From contig NZ_JAPDHZ010000003.1 of assembly GCF_029525555.1 (NCBI RefSeq), forward strand, positions 558,001 through 622,000: a stretch of 64,000 bases of DNA, given 5' to 3'. This document shows, piece after piece, positions 1 to 9,358 of the stretch; the stretch's first letter is position 1, and the number at the start of each line of letters is the position of its first letter. The translations under genes were made by a program, and so were the position numbers. The notes below the pieces were generated by a model. It saw nothing but the letters and a program-made list of their open reading frames with translations, did not search any database and had not been told where the DNA came from. Source of the stretch: Cohnella ginsengisoli. Lineage in GTDB: Bacteria > Bacillota > Bacilli > Paenibacillales > Paenibacillaceae.

Positions 1-2317
1 CCGGTGCGAACGGCCGCAGGCGCGAAATTCATCGACTTCACTTGAAGATGGAGCCGATCGCGATCGCCGTTCATCCCTTTGGACGCATAAGCCAGGTTCA
101 AGGAAAGCTTGTCTTCATGAAATACCGCCGTCGACTCCAGCAGGTTGAAGCCGCCGTTCTCGTAGGCATAAGTACGCGCATCGTCCTCATACCACCGCCC
201 GGCAGACTCGGTCCCAGGCGCTCCGGCATATACGCTTATCGTAACGGTCGCCCGCTCGTTCATGACCGGCTTCCACTGATCCTCCGCAAGCTCGGACACC
301 ATGCTTCCCGCCTTCACGTACAGCGGCAGTACGTCGATTGGCGCATGCGCTAATATCGTGCGACCGCCTTCGTGGCGCTCGCCCGTCCAAAAATCGATCC
401 ATTCTCCTGCCGGCAAATAAACCGGGCGGTACTCCGTGCTTGGACGGAGAATAGGCGCGACGAGCAAGCTCGTTCCGACCAGGAACTGATCGCACAGGTT
501 GAAGACGCTGCGGTCGTTCGGGTACTCCAGAATGAGCGGGCGCATGATCGGCAGTCCGGTCTTATGCGCTTCATAAAATTGCGTATACAGGTAAGGAAGC
601 AGCCGATAGCGCAGGCGGATGTACTTGCGGCATATATCTTCAACCTCCGAACCGAACGACCATGGCTCCTGTCGGATCGACTCCAGCACGCTGTGGTTGC
701 GGCAGTAAGGGAAGAACACGCCCGCTTGCGTCCAACGCGCCAGCAGCTCCGGCGTCGCGTTGTGGGCGAAGCCGCCGATATCCGGTCCGGCGAACGGCTG
801 TCCGGATAAGCCGAGATTGAGCACCATCGGGATTGCCATCGCCAGATGCTCCCAGAAGCTGCGATTATCCCCGGTCCACGTCGCCGCGTATTTTTGTACG
901 CCCGCATAGCCTGCGCGCGTCAGCACGAACGGACGCTCTCCGTCCAGTTGCTGCTTCAAGCCTTGCTGGGTCGCCATCGACATCAGCATGCCGTACAGAT
1001 TATGAAGCTCGCGGTGCGTCTTCATGTCGCCGTCGTTGCCGTGGACGACGTCCAGGTCCATCGTTTTCGAGGCGTTGAACACGGCCGGCTCGTTCATGTC
1101 GTTCCAAATGCCGTGGATGCCGAGCTCCGTATAATAACGGTGCTGCTCTCCCCACCAGGAACGTACCTGATCTTCCGTGAAGTCGGGGAATGCGCTCGCT
1201 CCCGGCCATACGTTGCCGATGAACACTTCGCCTTCCAGCTTGCGGCAGAAATAATCGTTTTTCGTTCCTTCGATATAAGGCGCGTATTCCGGATCCTTTT
1301 TTGACGCCCGGGTCTACGATCGGAACGATCTTGATGCCCATCTCGCCCAGCTCGTTGATCATCTTTTTCGGATTCGGGAAACGCACCGGGTCGAACGTGA
1401 ACACGCGGTACTCGTCCATATAATGAATGTCCAGGTAAATCACGTCGCAAGGGATGTTCTTGCTTCGGAAGTTCCTTGCCAGCGTCATGACTTCTTCCTG
1501 GTTCATATAGCTGTAGCGGGACTGATGATACCCGATGGCCCATGCGGGCGGAAGATCCATTCGCCCCGTCAAGCCGCTGTACCGCCGTACGACATCCTTC
1601 AACTCAGGTCCGTAAACAAAATAATAATCGATCGTGCCCGCATGGACCTGGACCGTGTAAGCAATATCGCTCGTGTGCATATCGAACGTGGAACGTCCCG
1701 GATTATCGAGGAAAATGCCGTAAGCAGGCCGGTCGTAGCGGAAATGAATGAAAAAAGGAATGGATACATACAAGCATTCGATCTCAGGCACATGGGGATC
1801 GAAGACATCCGAATTCCACATGTCGTACTTCTCGCCTTTTTTTATCCAGAAAGCTCGTCTTCTCCCCAGGCCGTAAATATGAGAGTCTGCCACCATCGCT
1901 CTTCGGAAGCCGTACTCGCCCCGTCCCGCCCTGTACAGCTCTTTTTCCCGGGAGATCAGTTCGCCTTCCGCATCGTAAAAATCGATTCGGGCATCCGGTT
2001 TATGCACGACCGCCGTTAGCGCCGGCAGCACCAGCTTATACTGTTCCGGCTCCTCATCCAACCGCGCGTCAACTGCGTTATAAGCCTCTTTTTTGAACTG
2101 CAATCGTCGACTTCAAATCGAGCGCATGATCCAGCAGCAGCTTTACGCGAACCACATGATCGTTGACCGGCTGCAGCATAATCGACGCGTGTGCGCCGCG
2201 GAATACATATACGCCCTGCTCGCTTTGTACCGACTGGATCGCGCCGACGTGCCAATCAACTTTGGGCGCTTCCTGATGTTCGATTTTATCGGGATGGATC
2301 GTTTCGCTAGTTTGCAA
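1..2317 (-). CDS. GH31 alpha-glucosidase/alpha-xylosidase, partial at window edge, two indels
   Basis: Family 31 glycosidase, a retaining exo-acting alpha-glucosidase or alpha-xylosidase. The fragment holds the N-terminal beta-sandwich, then the (beta/alpha)8 barrel with YLDIHYMD and the nucleophile motif WNDMNEPAVF (Asp codon 1098-1100, near residue 405), and part of the C-terminal beta domain; the stop lies beyond the left edge. The start is a TTG at 2317 with AGGAG nine bases upstream. The frame shifts at the T run 2089-2094 and again at 1297-1302; removing one base in each restores a family-typical protein, so these look like base-calling errors. No signal peptide is visible, so I infer a cytoplasmic enzyme acting on oligosaccharides brought in by the importer encoded just upstream (2366-5963), with which it forms an operon. 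The exact substrate cannot be read from sequence. Confidence 0.9.
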
Positions 2318-2365
2318 GTGATTTATCTCCTATTCCTTCTGATCAATAAATGAACAAATTCACCG

Positions 2366-3259
2366 TCAGCCTTTAACCGAACCAAGCGTGATTCCTTTTA
2401 CGAAGTACTTTTGGAAGAAAGGATAAATCATGAGCAGCGGCAGCATGGAAATGAAGATTTTCGCCGCATTCAAGGTCTGGTTCGACATGGTCGCAAGCCG
2501 CTTGGCCGATTCCGCATCGATTTTGGCAGGATTAAGCACGATCGTGACTTGACGGATGTACGATTGCAGCGGATAATTTTCGTTTTTCGTCATTAACACA
2601 AGCGCCTGGAAAAACTCATTCCAATGTCCGACGATCGTAAATACGAGGATCGTCGCCATGACCGGCGTAGAAAGCGGCAGGAAAATGCCGAACAGGATGC
2701 GCCACGGGCCCGCGCCGTCGATCAAAGCGGATTCTTCCATTTCCTTCGGCAGGTTTCGGAAGAAGTTCATGACGAGAATGACGTTAAAGACAGGCAGCCC
2801 GCCTCCCAGCACCAATCCCCAAATGTTGTTGATCATGCCCAGCGACTTCATCGTCATGTACCAAGGCACCAGGCCGCCGCTGAACAGCATGCAAAAGATT
2901 AATAGCCACATGAGGATATTTCTAGGCTTGAATTCCTTAGCGGTCTTCGATAGTGGATAGGCCATGAGCAGCACGACGAAAAAAGCAATGATCGCCCCGA
3001 GGACGACGCGCTCTACCGAGATGAAGAACGACTTGAAAAACTGCCCGTCCTCGATGATGGTTGCGTACGAATTGAACGTTAAGCCCTGGGGCCAAAAAAA
3101 CACGTCGCCGCCCGCTACGGCCGCTCTGTCGCTCAGGGATATGACGAGCGTATACCAGACAGGCAGGATGCATAGAAGCGTGATTACGATCAGCAGAACT
3201 TTATTGACTCCGTTAAACAGTCTGGCGACAGCGGAACGATCCTCTACCATTGTGATCAC
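2366..3259 (-). CDS. Carbohydrate ABC transporter permease, LplC/YtcP type
   Basis: Membrane subunit of a CUT1-type oligosaccharide importer, 297 residues with about six hydrophobic helices. The cytoplasmic EAA loop that docks the ATPase is seen as EESALIDGAGPWRI near residue 175, and the C-terminus FVKGITLGSVKG is typical of the LplC branch. The start is taken as GTG at 3259; an in-frame ATG nine bases further in is an alternative. It follows the partner permease by nine bases, and GH31 follows it, so the three form one transcription unit with the solute-binding gene. No ATPase gene is present here; importers of this class usually share a general MsmX-like ATPase encoded elsewhere. Confidence 0.92.
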   Translation of the reverse strand: MITMVEDRSAVARLFNGVNKVLLIVITLLCILPVWYTLVISLSDRAAVAGGDVFFWPQGLTFNSYATIIEDGQFFKSFFISVERVVLGAIIAFFVVLLMAYPLSKTAKEFKPRNILMWLLIFCMLFSGGLVPWYMTMKSLGMINNIWGLVLGGGLPVFNVILVMNFFRNLPKEMEESALIDGAGPWRILFGIFLPLSTPVMATILVFTIVGHWNEFFQALVLMTKNENYPLQSYIRQVTIVLNPAKIDAESAKRLATMSNQTLNAAKIFISMLPLLMIYPFFQKYFVKGITLGSVKG

Positions 3260-3268
3260 GTCTTTCTC

Positions 3269-4156
3269 TTAGAAAATTCTGTAGTTCGCAAAACGGTAAG
3301 CGAGCGTGTAAGAAACCGAGATGAGAACCAAGCCCACGACCGATTTAAGCAAGCCGACCGCCGTCGCAAGTCCGTATTGCATATCGATGAGACCCGCCCG
3401 ATAAACCCAGGTGTCGATAATATCGCCGGTTGAATATACCGTTGGATTGTACAGATTGAATATTTGATCGAATCCGGCATTTAGAATATTCCCGAGACTA
3501 AGCGTACCAAGCAGAACGGCGACCGGTAAAATACTCGGAAGCGTAATACGCGTCAACCGTTTAAACTGGGATGCGCCGTCAATGGCAGCCGCTTCGTACA
3601 TTTCAGGGTTGATGGAGGTTAAAGCCGCAAAGAAAATGATCGCCGCAAATCCGAATTCCTTCCAAATGTCGCTGAAAACAACCATCCAAGGAAATAGGGT
3701 AGGATTCGCGAAAAACAGCATCGGCTCCGCGCCGAAGAGGGAGAGAACCTGATTAATCGGGCCGGAGTAGGAAAAGATATCCAGCATAATCCCTGCGATG
3801 ATAACCCAAGACAAAAAGTGAGGCAAGTACACGATCGTTTGAACCGAACGGGTAAACAGCCTGTTCTTCACTTCATTTAACATAAGCGCAAAAACGAAAG
3901 GAACGATCAGGTTGCCGAGCATTTTAAACAGCGCGATCACGATCGTATTTTTGAATATGACTTTGCTGTCGTCGAGCTGGAACATGTACTCGAAGTTATC
4001 CAGACCGATCCATTCCGACTTGAATAGGCCTAGTCCCGGATTAAAGTCCTTAAAGGCCATCAACACGCCATACATAGGAAGCAGGTTATAAAGCGCGAGC
4101 CATATCAGTCCGGGGAGGAGCATCAAAAAAATAATGTTTAGAAACGCCTCGCTCAA
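3269..4156 (-). CDS. Carbohydrate ABC transporter permease, LplB/YteP type
   Basis: Partner permease of the LplABC-type importer, 295 residues and about six membrane helices. Visible signatures are the N-terminal LLPMYGVLMAFKDFNPG stretch shared by LplB/YteP proteins and the EAA loop YEAAAIDGASQFKR near residue 185. The annotated start is a TTG at 4156, about ten bases after AAGGAGA; an ATG close by is in another frame, so the start is uncertain by a few codons. It lies between the solute-binding gene (with a strong hairpin in the gap) and the LplC-type permease. The hairpin suggests that permease mRNA is made or kept at a lower level than binding-protein mRNA. Confidence 0.92.
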   Translation of the reverse strand: MSEAFLNIIFLMLLPGLIWLALYNLLPMYGVLMAFKDFNPGLGLFKSEWIGLDNFEYMFQLDDSKVIFKNTIVIALFKMLGNLIVPFVFALMLNEVKNRLFTRSVQTIVYLPHFLSWVIIAGIMLDIFSYSGPINQVLSLFGAEPMLFFANPTLFPWMVVFSDIWKEFGFAAIIFFAALTSINPEMYEAAAIDGASQFKRLTRITLPSILPVAVLLGTLSLGNILNAGFDQIFNLYNPTVYSTGDIIDTWVYRAGLIDMQYGLATAVGLLKSVVGLVLISVSYTLAYRFANYRIF

Positions 4157-4182
4157 GCATATTCATTCTCCTTAACAGGATC

Positions 4183-4215
4183 ATCAAGGCGAGTGAAGCT
4201 GCCACTCGCCTTGAT
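4183..4215 (-). promoter_or_regulatory. Intra-operon hairpin between solute-binding and permease genes
   Basis: A perfect 13-bp inverted repeat (ATCAAGGCGAGTG / CACTCGCCTTGAT) with a 7-base loop lies between the binding-protein stop (4225) and the permease start (4156). There is no T run, so it is not a classic terminator. Such hairpins often protect the 3' end of the upstream message or cause partial termination, giving an excess of binding protein over permeases. Confidence 0.7.
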
Positions 4216-4224
4216 CACGATCCT

Positions 4225-5963
4225 TTATTTCAGTTCGTTGACTTCCGCGGTAATTTCGTCTCCGCCTTGCTGCTTCCACTTCTTGACGAAGGTATCGAAT
4301 TCGTCCACCGGAGCGACGCCCATAATGATTTTCAGGAAGGTCTCGTCTTCCAGCTTCTTCAGGTTGGTCCACTTCGTTTGCATCGTTTTCGTTTGCGCCG
4401 TGGCGATGCTCTTCACGTAGTTGACGTTTGCGTCGACGAACGTAGATCCGCCGTTCAGATGCGCATAGACGTGGGCGAAGAAATCCGGATCCGTTTTTTT
4501 GATCCCAGTATTGAATATCGTAGTTGTCGAACGGCTCTTTTTTTAATGTTTTTAACGTGCGAGGCAAGCTCGTAGGTGAAGCCGTAGTTCACTTTGTCGA
4601 CTTCCTCCAGCTTCATTTCGCCCGTAAGCACCTTTTGCGTCGTTTTTACCGCGTATTGCAGCTGATCGCCGAAGCCCATGATCAGGAACAGCGGAATTTC
4701 CTGAGAGGTCATTTCTTTGCCTACGGCCGTTTTATAGCTGTCGGCTTTTTCGGACACGTGCAGATTCAGCATTCTAATAATGGCTTCCGGATGCTCGTAT
4801 TTTTTGTTGACGACGATGAAGTTGCTGCCCGTCGCCTGGTTGGAGTTGAATACGCCCGCATCGTCAAGCGGCGCGGCATAAGGTCTCCAGTTGGCATCCG
4901 GATTGCTCTTGATTGCGTCCTGCAGATCGTACGGCGACCACCATGGTCCGAAGAAGATGCCCGCTTGCCCGCTCGTCAGCGCTTCTTTCGTGCTCTTTCT
5001 CAGGCCGATTTCTTTGTCGAGGATTCCTTTGGCGTACCAGTCCCGCATCAGTGTCAATGTTTTCTTGGTCTCGGCCGTCGTAGAGCCATACACCGCGTTG
5101 CCGCTGTCATCCTTCACCCAAATGCCTGGATAGGCGTCGTTGGCAAAGAACAACGGAGAGAAGTTCATGAAGTGGTCGCCGGACGACAGGAACGTGGAAT
5201 ACAGCGAACCGCCTTGCTGCGTGCCTACGATACCAAGCGTGTTTTCCCCGCCCATCTTGTTATCCTTGAAGGCTTTGGCAATATTCTCGAGATCCTGCAG
5301 CGACTTCGGCGCTTCGAGTCCGAGCTTGTCGAGCCAGTCCTTGCGAATCCAGGTCATCGGCGCCGAAGGCAGCGTCGTCTCAGGCAGCGCGTACAGCTTG
5401 CCGTCGAACGTTACGCCTTCAAGAAGCCCGGGGTTCGTCTTGTAGATCTGCTTCAGCCGTTCTGCGCCGTACTTGTCATAGACATCCGTCAAGTCGGCTA
5501 GCTGGCCGGCCTTCACCATTTGTCTCAGTTGCGTTTCGTTGACGAGCATCGCATCCGGCAGGTTATTGCTTGCGATCGCCAAGCTTACTTTTTGACCGTA
5601 ATCGGCCGGAGCCGCTTCCCATTCGTGTTTAACTACGATGTTGTAGGAATCCTTGAGCCAACGCGTATACACGTTGTCCTCGGCAGTGTCTTCGCCTTCG
5701 TATTTGTAGGTAGGATCGACGCTTCTGCCTAGCGATACTTCGACCGGTTCAGGGAATTTGCCCAATGGATCGACGGCCGCATCCGTTTGTGCGGAACCAC
5801 TCGCGGAACCACTCGCGGAACCACTCGCGGTACCGCTCGCGCTGCTGCTTGCTGCAGGGCTTGCGCTGTTGGCCGCGTTATTGTTCGCGTTGTTGCTTGC
5901 GCATGCGCCCAAGGTGAATGCAACGGTCAGACCAACTGCCAAGGTCTTGAAACTCTTGTTCAT
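4225..5963 (-). CDS. Sugar-binding lipoprotein of LplA-type ABC importer, two indels
   Basis: Extracellular solute-binding lipoprotein, about 578 residues when corrected. The ATG at 5963 follows GGGGGAAAG and opens a lipoprotein signal peptide ending in the lipobox LGAC; a GTG 27 bases upstream is less likely. After the Cys comes a Ser/Ala/Gly-rich spacer (encoded by 12-bp tandem repeats) and then a family 1 solute-binding fold. The frame breaks at the T runs 4538-4544 and 4494-4500; deleting one base in each joins the main ORF to the conserved C-terminus, which ends in ITAEVNELK. This is the receptor of the two-permease importer downstream. Its length fits LplA-like proteins (500-580 residues), which usually bind oligosaccharides; the ligand is unknown. 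Confidence 0.9.
5793..5840. repeat. 12-bp tandem repeat coding for lipoprotein spacer
   Basis: Three exact copies and one degenerate copy of GGAACCACTCGC lie inside the binding-protein gene and encode a repeated Ser-Ala-Ser-Gly linker just after the lipid-anchored cysteine. Copy number could vary between strains without changing the fold. Confidence 0.8.
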
Positions 5964-6009
5964 TTTCTTTCCCCCAGATGGTTTATTCACTTCGCATCCT
6001 TGCAGGTTA

Positions 6010-6015
6010 ATTATA
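6010..6015 (-). promoter_or_regulatory. Possible -10 element for the binding-protein operon
   Basis: On the minus strand TATAAT sits about 47 bases before the ATG at 5963. No good -35 box is seen at the right distance, which fits a promoter that needs an activator such as the adjacent AraC-type response regulator. Confidence 0.45.
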
Positions 6016-6092
6016 GTTTGTCATGCGCATTGGCCGCGTTAGAAGATCCTTGCCAATGAGGATGACAATCCGATGAAGATGATGAAAATAAA

Positions 6093-6134
6093 AAATTCGT
6101 CCGAAAACTGTCTAACCTGTTTTCGGACGAATTT
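6093..6134 (-). terminator. Rho-independent terminator after response regulator gene
   Basis: A 16-bp perfect stem (AAATTCGTCCGAAAAC / GTTTTCGGACGAATTT) with a 10-base loop lies just after the regulator stop and is followed on the minus strand by TTTTTATTTT. It separates the kinase/regulator transcript from the importer operon downstream. Confidence 0.92.
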
Positions 6135-6154
6135 CTACTTCGTTTGCGCCTGCT

Positions 6155-7512
6155 TCAGCTGTGCCTGTCGTGCATGCTCGCTTGTCGATAATCGCTTGGA
6201 AGCACGCCGACGTGCTCTCGAAATAGACGGCTAAAATATTTATCGTCGTTATAGCCGACTTGTTCCGCGATCCATTGGATCGTCCTGGTCGTGTTCATTA
6301 AGTAATGCTTGGCCCGCTCCATGCGGATATCCCTTAAATAATCGGTGTACGTTTTACCTACGATCTGTTTGAAGCATTGGCTGAAATAGCTGCTGCTCAT
6401 ATTGACCATTTGCGCCATTTCGCCTGCCGTCAAAGATTGGCTCATCATCGTTTGGGCCAAGTTCGTCGCCTTCGCGATGCTGTTCTGAATCTCGAGGGAA
6501 AACTGCGGCTTAATATTCGCCTGCCGGATCGCATCCCTTGCGCAGCATAGCCACTCCTGAAATTGCAAGAAGCAATGAAACGAATCCTCCATCGCGACAA
6601 GGCTTCCCATTGCCTGCCCGTATAGCCGGTTCCATTCGTCCGTCAGCGAGAAAAACAATCGGGTCAATCGAATCGGCGGAAGCTTGACGTCCTTCAGGTC
6701 CTGAAGCATCTGCTCGAAAATACGGTCGTCGTAAAGCCAATCCGGGGACAGCCATCTTCTTTTCAATTCATTCAGATCATGACCGCTGTCCTTCCCGATG
6801 TTCACGATCTCGTCCCGCCCGATATCAAGAAGCGCCTGCGCCGGATCATAATCGTAAAAAAAAACCGTTTCTGCGATAAGTTCGAATGAGCTGCACGATC
6901 GCTTTGCGGTCCAGCTCCTTCAGGTCGCGAATGCAAACGAGGGCATGCCCGGCGCTCGATGTCCAAGCGCCCGCGGGCACATCGTGCCAGTACCATACCC
7001 CCATCTCGACCTCAACGGCGTCTTGGGGCAAGGAGGCGTCCCATTTCGGATCGTCGCCATGCTGATTCAGCGTATAAACGACATAAACCCGATCGACTTG
7101 CGTTTTTTCCGTTTGTTGGACGCCTAGCTTTTTCTTATCCAATAAAGAAGCGATTCTCCCCAGCACATCCTCGAATTGCTCTTTCTCGAGCTGCGTTTTG
7201 GCAATATAATCGATGGCGCCGAGCCGCAGCGCCTCCTGTACGTATTCGAAATCGGTATGTAGCGTCAACACGACCGTTTGAATATGCGGGTGATGCTTGC
7301 TTACTTCCTTCATTAACTCGATGCCCGACATGACAGGCATCGATAGGTCCGTCAGCAGCAAATCCACCTTGTTATTCTCGATAAACTTCAGCGCATTCTC
7401 GCCATTGTTGGCTTCCCCCTACGACTTCCATTCCGAATTCCTTCCAAGGCATGAAGTTGACCAGACCGATTCGAACCATTTTTTCATCGTCGACAACCAG
7501 GACGCGAATCAT
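6155..7512 (-). CDS. YesN-type response regulator with AraC HTH, two indels
   Basis: Two-component regulator of about 451 residues after correction. It has an N-terminal receiver domain (acidic residues in VLVVDDEKM, phospho-acceptor Asp in LLLTDLSMP, conserved Lys in YIAKTQ), a variable middle region, and a C-terminal AraC/XylS double helix-turn-helix with the usual family ending IAEQVGYNDDKYFSRLFRE. The ATG at 7512 overlaps the kinase stop (ATGA), so the two are translationally coupled. The frame shifts at the C run 7415-7419 and the A run 6856-6864, each one base too long. It probably activates the importer/GH31 operon just downstream when its kinase senses the substrate or the loaded binding protein. 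Confidence 0.9.
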
Positions 7513-9250
7513 GATGGGTGTTCACCTCTATAAACAGGCAAGCTTAGGGAAACGGTCGTGCCGTTGCCGATCTCGCTCTTAATCGTAAACTTCGCCCGGT
7601 CTCCATAGTTTGATTCCAGTATGCGGATGACGTACTTCATGCCGATACCCATCCCTACCTTCTGCCCGTCGAGAGGATCGTCGTTCAGCAGCTGCCGGAT
7701 TTTCTCCGGCGTCATCCCGACCCCATTGTCTTGTACTTTAATTTCCAGCTCTTCATTTAACCGAATATCGACATGAACGTAACCGTCGTCGCTAACGCCG
7801 TGATAGAGCGCGTTTTCAACCAACGGCTGAAGGATGAACCGCGGGATCTCCAGCTGCATCGCCTCCTCGTCCACGTCGATATCGACATCGAACTGGAAGT
7901 CGTACCTGATTTTCTGAAGCTGCAAATACTCCTTCAGCGCTTCGATCTCGCCTTGGATCGTCGTTCCCCCCGCCCATTTTCCCCAAATTATATTGCAGCA
8001 GTTTGTTGAGGGAGAGTGTCAGTTTGTCGATTTCCTCCTGCCCGTTCATCATCGCCAGCCAATGCACGGTGTCGAGCGTATTCATCAGAAAATGCGGATT
8101 GATCTGATACAACAGTTTTTCAACCTCTAAATCCGCTCTTCTCTTTTCTTTCTGTTCGATTTCCCCGTACAGCTCCCATACCTTCTTCTTCATTACGCGA
8201 ATCTTGAAGAGGAGATAATCGAATTCTGGTATATTCGTTAATTCGGTATTATCCTTGGCATTGGATTGCACCAAATTTTTGATCTCCATGTTGAATCGTT
8301 CAAGCGGCTTGTAGACCATTCTCGACAAAAATACGGCGAGACCGATCGCGGCCAATTCGAATAATAAGAAATATAACGCGATTTGCAAAAACCACTGGTT
8401 TTTCTCCCGGTTCAATTCCTTCTCGGGCACGACCGACACGAGACTCCAGCCCTGGTTGCTCGTTTCTTTATGCCATACGGCGTGTCCATATACGCCCGAC
8501 GCCGCTTTTTTGTCGCTCGCAGGAAATAAGCTGTTTAGCGGAAAATGCGTTTCATCCTGGGTATACGTAATTTTGCCGTCATTATTAAGAATGAGGAGCT
8601 CGCGCGACCTGCTATCCGAGGGTTTGGATTGCAATAGCTTCTGAGCCGTATTGAAGCCTGTCTCCACGTACAAGTAAATGTCCTGATTAGCCACGTTTAC
8701 CTTGCGCATGATGCTGAAAACCAACTGGTTCGACGATCTATTATAGCTTTTATGCGGACCGAAATAAGTGATTTCCGGATAGCTTTCCATAATTGGAAGC
8801 AACTTCGGGTCAAAAAGATTCTCGCACCATAAAATTTTCAAAATCGTATTCGCCGGTATCCTGATTATAATATAGCGTCAAGCCGACATTCGGGTTTGAA
8901 AAGGTAACGACGTTCAGCTCGTATTTCATCTCGTTCCGAAGTCTTATAATCTCGAATCGGCTCGTCTCTTCCTGCAGCTGCTCCAGGATCCGGTTCGTTC
9001 CTCCGCCGAATGCGAGCTGCTGGGATACGTGATTCAGGTTGTTTAACGTATTGTCCAAAATCAGCAAATCTTGCTTCAGGTTGCTCTGCAGGGAGGTCCC
9101 GACCTTATTGACGAGGATCGAATTGATGGTAAAGAGCGAAGCCAATCCCAGACAAACGAAGGGGATCAGAACGATCAGGAAAAATATAGAAATAATCCGG
9201 TGTTTAAACGTGAATTGCCGAAAGCGCTTGGATGCAAAACCTAATTTCAC
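7509..9250 (-). CDS. YesM-type sensor histidine kinase, two indels
   Basis: Membrane sensor kinase of about 579 residues when corrected. Order of parts: a transmembrane helix at about 20-42, an extracellular sensor domain, a second membrane helix near 300, a HAMP-like segment, the phospho-acceptor box NPHFLMNTL, and an HATPase domain with the N box ENALYHG and VQDNGVGM. It starts with GTG at 9250 behind GGGAGG. One extra base near 8831-8838 and one in the C run 7966-7971 break the frame. The stop overlaps the regulator start. Kinases of this family usually control a neighbouring carbohydrate importer, here the one at 2366-5963. Confidence 0.9.
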
Positions 9251-9310
9251 TATCTTCCCTCCCGATCTTCCCTTATATTATCACGGATTGCGAATATGGA
9301 ATGATAAGCA

Positions 9311-9351
9311 AGCCATAAACCCCGTACCTTTCGGCATTAGGGTTTATGGCT
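9311..9351 (-). terminator. Terminator-like hairpin after amylase gene
   Basis: A 12-bp perfect stem (AGCCATAAACCC / GGGTTTATGGCT) lies between the amylase stop (9359) and the kinase start (9250). The T tract after it on the minus strand is weak. It separates the amylase message from the kinase message. Confidence 0.7.
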
Positions 9352-9358
9352 GCAATCA

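Noticed and set aside
1..2317. GH31 gene as a pseudogene
   Set aside because: Both breaks are single-base changes in six-base runs, the active-site motif is intact, and the same error type is seen all over the window.
5793..5840. Short tandem repeat as a regulatory or mobile repeat
   Set aside because: It keeps frame and codes for the Ser/Ala/Gly spacer of a lipoprotein, which explains it fully.
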